Below are positions 55,403 through 64,000 of a stretch of 64,000 bases of DNA, one piece after another (within the stretch, counting starts at the first letter, position 1; each line of letters opens with the position of its first letter). Position numbers and translations under genes: made by a program. The notes beneath the pieces are model-generated. The model ran no database searches. It worked only from the letters and a program-made list of their open reading frames with translations, and had not been told where the DNA came from. This stretch comes from Lumbricus rubellus (lineage: Eukaryota > Annelida > Clitellata > Crassiclitellata > Lumbricidae): assembly GCA_945859605.1 (NCBI GenBank), contig OX243822.1, forward strand, positions 22,988,144 through 23,052,143, read 5' to 3'.

Positions 55403-55784
55403 GCCTACAAGTGTTGATTTTCTATTACTCACTTTCCCCATTGCATTGTCAAAACTTAGACCTATTGCCAACTTTGTGTTACCTTTGAAAATAGAGAGGT
55501 TATGCAATATACTGATATACAATCATGACAAATCAAAATGAAGCGAAATTGCCGTCAAAACATGCAATGGCTGTTAATGGAACTTAATGCGTTACAGAAT
55601 TTTTTTAAATAAAAATAAGTAAGTAAGTGACAATTATGATGTTGGGATCCATGTTAATAAAATATGCAAGCAGTTATCTATCAAATTCTATCATAGCCAT
55701 TTACATGGTTGGAAAGCATATTAATGAAAATTAAGCATATTGTACCACAAAGCCTAAATTAATTCTAAGCTTGAACTTTAACCT

Positions 55785-55920
55785 CTGGTAGCGACCCCTA
55801 GATGTCCTTGGATTATCTCCAAAAATTTTCTCAAATTTTTCTCATCAATAGAAACCAACTTTGAGGGTGCCCCGTTATAAAATCAGACTTTTAAAAATAA
55901 GGACCACACTAATGTGGGCC
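55785..55920 (-). repeat. Dispersed repeat (inverted partner at 48080)
   Basis: See the partner at 48080-48250. The shared blocks are in inverted order and orientation. Confidence 0.55.
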
Positions 55921-56030
55921 TATATTATTGGCAAAACGCTGACAAAACACGACTTTGAATCCGTCCACGAAAGAATGAATCACTCTAAAAAATTATTGTG
56001 ATTCACTTAAGTCCTAGCATTTAGCGATTA

Positions 56031-56036
56031 TTTATT
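56031..56036 (-). terminator. Possible AATAAA poly(A) signal
   Basis: Minus-strand AATAAA about 165 bp downstream of the stop of the small membrane protein frame. Confidence 0.35.
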
Positions 56037-56201
56037 TAGCTTTTGCAGTTCACGCATTTAGCGATAGTCCTACGTTGCTAAAACAAATGGCCAATCACGC
56101 ACCACCTGGAAAACATCGATTATAGTTATAGGACAGTGAAATGGAAAGGAAATTGGCAGAAAGAAGTCGACATGTTGCATAGATGAATGAAGAAGAAATG
56201 G

Positions 56202-56435
56202 TCATTTTCTGAAGAGAAACATATGCGTCGAAGCGGTCGGCTGAGGATTTGTGCCCGCCGCCCCCGCCGACGACTCGTCTTCCTGTCCTCCAGCCATTGG
56301 ATCAGCGTACTTGCGGGATCTTCTGAGGCACGTTGGGTTGATTCGGGTGAAGTACAGGTAGGCATAGATGGCCCCAACAACAGCACACAGGCCAATGAGA
56401 ACAAGCAACACGATGAACCCGATCGGAATCTCCAT
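56202..56435 (-). CDS. Probable small single-pass membrane protein
   Basis: ATG at 56435 gives 77 residues. The protein starts MEIPIG, then a strong membrane segment (FIVLLVLIGLCAVVGAIYAY). A basic juxtamembrane part (NPTCLRRSRKYADP) follows, then a small polar tail ending THMFLFRK. The positive residues after the segment suggest an extracellular/lumenal N-terminus and cytosolic tail. Upstream, the same frame is open to an ATG at 56555 through a polyGln run (CAG repeat). Either translation starts there (117 aa) or an intron acceptor lies in the CAG tract. No family recognised. It is supported by composition unlike the surrounding low-complexity sequence and by a downstream poly(A) signal. It could be the last exon of a longer gene. 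Confidence 0.45.
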   Translation of the reverse strand: MEIPIGFIVLLVLIGLCAVVGAIYAYLYFTRINPTCLRRSRKYADPMAGGQEDESSAGAAGTNPQPTASTHMFLFRK

Positions 56436-56437
56436 CT

Positions 56438-56445
56438 TCTGCTGC

Positions 56446-56525
<80 letters not shown>
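56438..56525. repeat. (CAG/CTG)n microsatellite
   Basis: About 29 triplets with occasional TTC interruptions, immediately upstream of the small membrane protein start. Confidence 0.95.
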
Positions 56526-56528
<3 letters not shown>

Positions 56529-56810
56529 ATGATGCCAAACGTTGTCGAAGATCAAGTCGCCACTCGTCTAACTAGTCCAATGACGTCACTGTTCGATGAC
56601 GTCACTGTTTGTCAATGGCGTCACTGTCTGTTGATTGTCCAGAGTCAACAATTTGGGGTCATCGCCGCAGGTCAACTGTTATTGGCTGTTGGAGCCGTTG
56701 AGACCATGATGACGTCAGTTGAGAATGTTTGATTATTCTCGCAGATGCTAAGATGTTATACGCGCATTAATTCTACAATCACAAACACAACAACGATATG
56801 AAGTACATGT

Positions 56811-56854
56811 ATGAACGAGTGTGACACTCGTTCATGTGACACTCGGAGTGTCAC
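56811..56854. repeat. Two adjacent perfect palindromes
   Basis: atgaacgagtgt-g-acactcgttcat (56811-56835) is followed at once by gtgacactc-g-gagtgtcac (56836-56854). The two share the core gtgacactc. Confidence 0.85.
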
Positions 56855-57079
56855 TGTACCGACAGACAAAAAATGAAAAAAATACGAAAGACAACGACAA
56901 CAGAACTACAAAATATAATACAGAATTGTCGACAACGACCAACGACATGCCATAAAAAGACGCTGAACTGCCACAGTAGCTCTGTATACTTCTGTATATG
57001 CCCTGCTTATGGTGCTTATGTAAGCTTATAATAATTGCCTCTACTTCTCTTGCCTTGGTTTCTGTCGCTGAAAACTGCT

Positions 57080-57215
57080 TTTGTTGCTTCTGCTTCTGCT
57101 GCTTCATCCTCTGCTGCTTCATTCTCTGCTGCTTCATTCTCTGCTGCTCCATTCTCTGCTGCTCCATTCTCTGCTGCTTCATTCTCTGCTGCTTCATCCT
57201 CTGCTTTATTCTCTG
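57080..57215. repeat. 15-bp minisatellite CTCTGCTGCTTCATT
   Basis: About eight copies, some with 'cc' for 'tt'. All frames on both strands stay open because the unit is a multiple of three (for example KQQRM), and none is gene-like. Confidence 0.9.
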
Positions 57216-57299
57216 CCACAGTTTGTGTGGCTGCATCTACTTTTGTTTCTGCTGCTTCTGCTTCTGTTGCTTATCACAGGCCTATTAATTGCTGCTTCC

Positions 57300-58037
57300 G
57301 TTTGCTTAATTATAGGCCTAATTTAAGAAAAAAAGGTCGTTAATTTAATAATGGCGTATAGTTGATGCTAGTGGTAGTGGTTTAATATAATTTAATATGT
57401 CAGCGACATAATGAAGCGTTGGTATAAATAACTATAAAACATGCATTGCCAATTTTCAAGCGTCCGCCAGCAACGATACAAACATGGACCAAATTCAATA
57501 GAATGTAAAGATGTCTTCAAACGGCAGTTTTCAACAGTAGGGGCTGGTTTCTGTTGACAAGCTGGCTATCGGGGAGTGAAGGGGTTGGAAGGAGGAGGGG
57601 GTTGGCACCGAATGGAGGGGCGGTCGCTTCTGATGTTGATGTTGAATACGAATAGTGTACAAAATATTATGTCTACCGACAATATTCAGAATTTCAAAGG
57701 AAAGTAAAAGTTTGAGTTCAGTAAATTTAACACGTAAGCGAAAAGTAAAACAGTTCAGTAGGCCTACATGTATAATTTTTGCATCCTTCAGTCCTCTCGC
57801 AGCTGCACAATATGCAGAAACAGATCATTATCACGTGACCACTATTCGTATTCTGTCTGACCGTTCCTATACAATGGTCGATTGAATGCAGGCGTGTATA
57901 AAGCATGTCTATGTATAAAAGAGAGATACGGTAATTGCAAAGGCCAATCCATTAGCCGAAGCAATAGAGTATGACATAGTTGCAACAATAACAATTATAA
58001 ATACTGACAGCAGATTTGGCATACGAGTGTATATATA
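57300..58037. other. No feature recognised
   Basis: Intergenic. One G-rich patch (57570-57625) and no supported gene. Confidence 0.4.
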
Positions 58038-59216
58038 CAGAGTGCGCCAAAAAAAAAGACCCCCCTAAGAATTTTGCCAATATCTTGACCAAAAGTAAGA
58101 ATTTCGAAATGAACTTTTACAGTCTTAAAGACAATTCATATTTACACCAGATGGCCAGATTTCAGTAAAATATTTCAAACAGAACAAAAGTTATGCCACT
58201 TTTAGTGAAGCCACCCACCGTTTTTTGACTATTCAAAAAACCGGACGCAACAAAAAGTGAAAAATATTAATTCAATTACTCTGGCAAATATCTTGGCCAA
58301 ATGTAAGACTATCGAACTGAAATTTCACAGTCTTAAACACAATTCATATCTGCACATGATGACCAGATTTCATCAAAATATTTCAAGCGCAACAAAAGTT
58401 ATACCACATCTAGTGAGGCCATCCCCCATTTTTTGACGTTTCAAAGACGTAACGCAGCAAAAAGTAGCAAACACACAATTTTATTAAGTCTCATCTCAAA
58501 TAATTGTTATCAAATAGTCTTCATATTGCTATATGAACATTATTAATACTATTTAAGAAAGAAACAGGGTACCAGCGTAGCTGCACGTCACTGAGAAGGC
58601 ACTTAGCAAGATGACAATCAAATTGGTAAATAAGGAATCTGTCAGATTAATCAACAGGTCCATCAAGAACTTTGCAAAGAGACTCAAAAGAAGTGTTGGC
58701 ACTGGTGGTGGGCACATTGAACACAAGTTGTGAAGCACTACCAAGTTCATTTGACAACAGTTATTTGAGATGAGATTATGAGACTTAATAAAATCGTGTT
58801 TTTGTTACTTTTTGTTGCGTTTCGTTTCTGAATCGTCAAAACACGGTGGGTGGTCTTACTAAAAGTGGTGTAACTTTTGTTGTGTATGACATATTTTGAT
58901 GAAATCTGGCCTTCATGTGTAAATATGAATTGTCTTTAGGCCTGTAAAATTTCATTTTGAAATTCTTACTTTTGGCCAAGATATTGGCCAGAAACCTAAT
59001 TTTTTTTGCGTTTCGTTTTTGAATCGTCAAAAAACGGTAAGTGACCTCCATAAAAGTGGCATAACTTTTGTTCTGTTTGAAATATTTTGATGAAATCAGG
59101 CCATCATTGTGTAAATATAAATTGTCTATACCACTGTAAAATTTCATTTGGAAATTCTAACTTTTGGTGAAGATATTTGCAAATATCTTAGGGGGGGTCT
59201 TTTTTGGCGCACCCTG
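58038..59216 (+). mobile_element. Tc1/mariner-derived TIR element, internally deleted
   Basis: The ends cagagtgcgcc and ggcgcaccctg are inverted and flanked by TA. The inverted similarity is long (several hundred bp, including sub-repeats with 'acttttgtt' and 'caacaaaaagt'). The centre encodes VRLINRSIKNFAKRLKRSVG then TGGGHIEHKL-stop, the typical Tc1-like transposase C-terminus (RL...GGHIE). Catalytic parts are gone. Length is 1,179 bp. Confidence 0.8.
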
Positions 59217-60090
59217 TAGATATATACACAATTATATACATCATATAATATACTATATAGATATTTTATTTTTGCATATACATATTATATATTCATATAT
59301 ATATATATATATATATATTCATATATATAGCTCGTCAATATATTTTGATAATAATGTGCTAAATAATACATAAGCAATTCGAAGTTAATGACGAGGTGCG
59401 TATGAGGTGTCGCTGACTTACACACACGGCGACAAGTAGCGAGATATAAAGCAGACGGTCAAGCAGACAGATGATGTCCGGATGTCAGATGCCCGGATGC
59501 GACGCGGAATAACTAAACGCTGCTGCAGTCGACGCTGCCGATGAATGCGTATATTATGCAGCGTCGCAGGAAAATGGCGTCGTTAGCATATTGACAGAAT
59601 TACACGCATCCATCCATATTGACATCGTCGTCGTCCCACGTCCTACGTCCTACGCCGCTCTCGCTAGGTGGCGTGGTTGCGAGGGGAAATGCCCTGCTGG
59701 GCGGGCTGCAGCAGCTGTCCTCTCCAGCCGCAAGGGTCTCCATATGGGTGCGTTCTATTATGAGTTCTGGAGAAGGTCAGAATTGGTGTCTCGTCGTCCC
59801 TCGTGTGTGCGATTCGCTCATTAACCATACAGTTCGTCGGTCTTATGTAAATAAACGCATGCCAGAACATTTCCTTGGGGATTATTTGCAAAAGACTTCA
59901 CCGATCTATCGTACAGGCTTTTGCTTTTTCTTATTAACCCAGATGGGACAGATGTGGACCAGCAATGGACACATTTGATCAAAATCGATATTTAAGTAAT
60001 TGCATTTCCAACATTAGATTTAAGTAGATTCACTAGGAGAGACTCATCATTAGTGGCGCTTAAAAAACAAAACTATAGGCAATAATAAGG
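59217..60090. other. No gene confirmed
   Basis: (TA)n near 59280-59330. Frames at 59591-59978 lack any recognised motif. Confidence 0.35.
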
Positions 60091-60226
60091 AATTGTCCGG
60101 ACGGACGGACGGACAAAGGAAGGGAGCGAATGGGGCGAAGAGGGGCTGGGGAAGTAGCGGATTGGCTACGGGAACGGGGCGAATCCTCATTGCAAATTCC
60201 CGGGCAACGCCGGGTACCTCAGCTAG
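60091..60226 (+). mobile_element. Helitron-like 3' terminus
   Basis: (GGAC)n sequence near 60097, then a G-rich segment, then the hairpin cccgggcaacgccggg, tacctcag and CTAG. The hairpin plus CTRR ending is the Helitron 3' signature, and a related ending is at 28424. The base after CTAG is C rather than T, and no coding part is present. Confidence 0.45.
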
Positions 60227-60387
60227 CATAGAAGTATGCGCAAAGCAAGAGAGTCGGGCAATGAGCTACAATTGACCGATTTAAGACCGATAGAAGGGAG
60301 GAATGACATTGTTTCGGGAGTCCATTACTATTAGTGAGTCGCAGTAGCCTAACCCAGGGCTTAGAATGTGGCTGTATGATCATGGAC

Positions 60388-60422
60388 GGCGTTCAGGCAC
60401 TTAGCTTTAAAGTCTGAACGCC
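60388..60422. repeat. Short hairpin
   Basis: ggcgttcag and ctgaacgcc are exact inverted arms 17 bp apart. Confidence 0.7.
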
Positions 60423-60761
60423 GACTGCGGGGTATAATGTTGAAGAGAGCAAATTTAAAGAATCGATCGAATGCACGTCAGAAGTTCCATAATTAGGCCT
60501 ATATCTATAATTTTTTATACAATGAATAGATTCTCTATGATTATACATGCAACACGTTAAATCCTATAACGTCATCTCCAACGTCCGTCCCAACTGCAGA
60601 GCAACTATAGCATCCAAATGCAAGATAAATATATTTACCCATGGAGCAAAATAATGTAAATCCTCTCTTCCAATAATAAAGGCGGTTACGTTACATATAT
60701 CAGAATATAATATTATATTGTAATAGGCCTATCTGTTGCTCCCGCCGTCTATATTACAGTT

Positions 60762-61030
60762 GTGCATGCATTTATCTGTTCTTCTCGTATAGATTACTGT
60801 TACTCGCTCGGAGTCGCTCCTAATGGGTCTCCCGAAGATGTCTCCCACAGTCAGTCAAAACGTTGCAACTTGGCTCAAATAACTCCTTCCTCGGTTTTCT
60901 CACATTTTCACAAGGGAAGTCCATTTCAGGTTGTTGGACCAACCACAGAGAAGGAACGGCTCTGCATTGTCGCAGAGCGAGTAAAAGGAACCATTAAGTC
61001 GCCATGGACAGCAGAGCGCAGTGCCCGGGG
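60762..61030. mobile_element. Two CR1-like LINE fragments in opposite orientation
   Basis: The plus strand (60762-60880) reads HAFICSSRIDYCYSLGVAPN, matching the CR1-type RT block 'hafv.SRLDYCN.L..G'. The minus strand (about 61030-60900) reads VPFTRSATMQSRSFSVVGPT, a stop, then NGLP, the 'WNSLP' tail block also seen at 3501-3728. The two pieces therefore come from the same kind of element but point at each other, so the copy is rearranged. Confidence 0.6.
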
Positions 61031-61204
61031 GCCTATGCATGTAGAAAGGGCGTATATTATCTGCACAAGCATCTATCTCTATCTAGTCCGATGAATAATT
61101 ATTTAGCGATTATTATTTGACTTAATGAGTCAGAATTAATGGTGGTCGCAGCTAACAAAGAGAGATTCAAAAGCACAATTCATTGGTCAGAACTCAGAAA
61201 CCAG

Positions 61205-61610
61205 CAATAGCAATGGCGATGATGATGACGATGACGATGATGACGATGATGATGGCGACGATGATGATGATGACGCCTATGAAGACGATGATGACGATGA
61301 TTTTGACGATGACGATGACGATGATGACGATGATGATGGCGACGATGATGATGATGACGATGACGATGATGACGATGATGATGACGATGATGACGATGAT
61401 GATGACGATGACGATGATGACGATGATGATGACGATGACGATGATGACGATGACGATGATGACGATGATGATGGCGACGATGATGATGATGACGATGACG
61501 ATGATGACGATGATGATGACGATGATGACGATGATGATGACGATGACGATGATGACGATGATGATGGCGACGATGATGATGATGACGCCTATGATGACGA
61601 TGATGATGAT
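61205..61610. repeat. GAT/GAC higher-order repeat
   Basis: About 400 bp of gat/gac triplets arranged in larger blocks. 'gatgatgatggcgacgat' recurs near 61245, 61330, 61465 and 61558. Confidence 0.95.
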
Positions 61611-61727
61611 TGTATACAAATACCTTCGATCGAGATTTCTGTTACTCTCTGAATCCATGAGAGATAGTCTTTCCTTCGTCGTCGTTGTCGTCGTTGTCTG
61701 CTCTAATCAGATGACGACGAGATGTAC

Positions 61728-61729
<2 letters not shown>

Positions 61730-61759
<30 letters not shown>

Positions 61760-61822
61760 GTATATATATTGTATATATATATTGTATATATATATTGTAT
61801 ATATATTGTATATATTGGTCTT
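61730..61822. repeat. TATATATTG tandem repeat
   Basis: (TA)n followed by units tatatatattgta. Confidence 0.9.
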
Positions 61823-61838
61823 TGTTTATTGACTGCAG

Positions 61839-62068
61839 GACGATGGAGTTGTCGTCGTCGCTCGGCAAGCAAGTCTCTCAACTGATCGCGTTGCAACGTA
61901 TACCAGATTGGTCACTGTAGCTCTGCGCCAATATCTAGAGCATCATAAGATTATTTTGGCATCACACATTCGTGCGTCAGCATCTGAAGACGTTGTTGCA
62001 GTCGCAGCAGCCAAGACTATGCAACAGCAGCAGCAGCAGCAGCAGCAGAACAGGAAACGACGTCAACC

Positions 62069-62107
<39 letters not shown>

Positions 62108-62171
62108 GACAGAGACAGAGGCAGAGAGATTGCTGTGCAATCTAGGAAATGCTTCGGTCTATTGTAACTAA
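61839..62171 (+). other. Weak exon candidate
   Basis: After acceptor-like 'attgactgcag' a frame stays open for 111 codons (start DDGVVVVARQASLST), through a (CAG)9 and a (GACA)n tract. No donor, motif or partner exon was found. Probably chance. Confidence 0.15.
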
Positions 62172-62427
62172 CAAGGCCATATTTATGGAGGATCTTTTGA
62201 GTGTTTGCAAGCATCCACCCAATGAAATAATGTAAAAATGCAATGACGCATGTAGGCTATAGCACGATCTAGGCCCTCTAGGGAGATAAGTGGGGGATAA
62301 GAGTAAGCTAATAAGCTTATTACAGTTCGTGATGTGCTGGCCGCCAGAACACGCCATGAGAGCTCACGACGCTCCTCCAAACCTATTATAATTATATTAC
62401 TATTATTATAATCAGTTGATTCGGTTG

Positions 62428-62924
62428 GGGGCCGTCCATAAAGTACGTCACGCTATTTTTGACCATTTTTGACCCCCCTCCCCCTGTCACAAACTGTCAC
62501 AAGTCTCTGACCCACCCCTGAAGTACGTCACACTTTCTCGGACCCGCCCCCCCCCCTAAAGTACGTCGCACTTTCGATTTTTTTAAAATTAACACCTTAT
62601 TCAAATTTAATCTAAAACACACTTCACTATTAAACTGTGAAGTTTCCACTTAAAAGAACTATCACATTATTAAAATGACTTTAATAGTAGAATAGTTAAT
62701 TGTCAACAGTTGTCACAGTTATTCATTGAAGCAGTAACTCAATGTAGATTGAATTTGAAAACAAAAATTGCAAAAATTAGACTAGACAATTATATAATAC
62801 ACATCATTTTAAAAAATAAATGTGTGACGTCACACATGGCTTGACCCCCTCCCCCTGTCACAAACTGTCACACTTTCTTACACCCCCTCCCCCCTCGAGT
62901 GTGACGTACTTTATGGACGGCCCC
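62428..62924. mobile_element. MITE with GGGGCCGTCCATAAAGTACG ends
   Basis: The two ends are inverted repeats: ggggccgtccataaagtacg at the left and tactttatggacggcccc at the right. Further inverted or shared blocks 'ccccctgtcacaaactgtca' lie inside. The flanks are TTG on both sides, possibly a 3-bp target duplication. It is non-coding and 497 bp long. I recall the end motif as widespread in invertebrate genomes but cannot assign the superfamily. Confidence 0.7.
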
Positions 62925-64000
62925 TTGCTTGTGAGTCGAGTAAACACCCCCTTTCCCCTCCGCCATGAAAACTAAAATCCTGGCTACGTCCTTGAATACA
63001 ACTAAGGTCCCAATCTATATAGACAAAATTCAATGCCGGTGTTACTGTGTTATGCAAGATCTAGAAGTTTCTCTGCCTTACCAATTATTACACGCTGTCA
63101 GTGAAACTAAGTTAATTAGTGGAGTTGGATATTGGCTCAATAATTAAAGGGCCTACTGGTAATGGCAGAATGACCCATAAAATTCAGTTCTCATAATTAT
63201 AGTTCTTCTATTCACGCAGAAGATCGGGATAGGAGATCATAGGACATAATATGAGAATGATATGGTTCAAAGGAAATCATTGCTTTTATGCAAAGACTCA
63301 ACCAATGTGTAAGATGGTTCGGGGTGCATGCAGTAGCCATGAGACATGCGCATGGTATATGCTCAAACATCTGTAGGCGTATACATCTTCTGCATCTTGG
63401 TTTTTATTGCTTCTGAACAAGATCAGATGCTGTGCATGGTGGAGCATTCAACCTGCATCTCGTCGCTGCTTGAATACCTTTCTTCTCGTTCATGGGCTTC
63501 ATGGGCCTGCCTTGATGAGAGCGTTTCTGAATAGATCTCCAGTGAGAAGCACTTTAGATTACAATAATTGAAGTCTCTTTCATCGACCTGTCACGTTGAC
63601 AGCGTTTCTGAATAGATATCCATTATCCAGTGAGAAGCACTTTAGAAATGTTCATGTTGGAGTAGATTATTTAGATCTGGATGTTATATCTTTATCTCTT
63701 ATTCAGAACCAAGAATGATGTAGAGTTTTAACTCTGGACTCCCCGGTAATTAAGTGTATACCGTAATCGGCACTGGAAGTTGCTATGACATTTATTTGGT
63801 TCTTTCACATTGTGGTTTCAGTCACTGAAGTTATTGTCGTATTGATATTCCCAGTATATATAGAATTAAGTAAAAGGTCAGGGTTAGTAGTGGAGATTCG
63901 CAAACTGCTCATCAGAAATTTGGTTCTTTCTTATACTTGCTCACCTAGCACTTCGACATTATAATTACACGATGACAGAAGCGACATTCAAAGTTGAGAA
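62925..64000. other. No gene recognised; one short duplication
   Basis: 'agcgtttctgaatagat' followed by 'ccagtgagaagcactttaga' occurs at about 63520 and 63601. Otherwise it is intergenic. Confidence 0.45.

Noticed and set aside
61183..61920. 245-aa Met/Thr-rich frame
   Set aside because: GAT/GAC microsatellite read in the ATG frame.

Overview
This window is animal nuclear DNA. It has split genes with GT-AG introns, very dense simple repeats, tRNA-derived SINEs, non-LTR (RTE-like and CR1-like) and LTR retrotransposons, Tc1/mariner, hAT-like and Helitron-like DNA transposon remains. The two clearest host genes are a GRD/CG8916-type GABA-gated channel subunit and an OAMB/alpha-1-type octopamine-like receptor, which point to a protostome invertebrate. 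No species can be named from sequence alone. Nothing bacterial, no CRISPR array and no free-standing structural RNA gene was seen.

Layout. 1-3.8 kb: an hAT-like end, a ~152-bp tandem repeat, GACA microsatellites and a CR1-like LINE tail. 3.8-12.35 kb (+): a Cys-loop receptor gene in about nine coding exons, with canonical exon sizes and phases (68, 224, 83, 135, 156 nt) and microsatellites abutting many splice sites. 12.8-17.1 kb (-): a two-exon aminergic GPCR gene, convergent with the channel gene. 17.3-33 kb: repeat land, with SINEs, a 28-bp minisatellite, RTE-like copies (one with a long intact reverse transcriptase), mariner derivatives, Helitron-like ends and a nested composite transposon. 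33.76-37.19 kb (-): a ~1,000-aa protein with a WH1/PH-like domain and a CRIB-like motif. 37.2-49.4 kb: microsatellites, a duplicated ATC block, a tRNA-SINE and LINE fragments. 49.44-55.40 kb: a young Ty3/mdg4-type LTR retrotransposon with 991-bp LTRs, a GCCTA target duplication, an open Gag-protease gene, and a pol region reduced to the end of RT plus RNase H. 55.4-64 kb: a probable small one-pass membrane protein, palindromes, a Tc1-like TIR element, a Helitron-like 3' end, CR1 fragments and a TIR MITE.

The channel and the GPCR are both neuronal signalling components placed tail to tail about 0.6 kb apart. I see no shared regulation. No new multi-gene system is visible. The points most worth a second look are the Ala-Asp-Arg (not Pro-Ala-Arg) pore motif of the channel, the WH1/CRIB-like protein, the integrase-less LTR element, the nested composite transposon, and a SINE and LINE that share a 3' tail.
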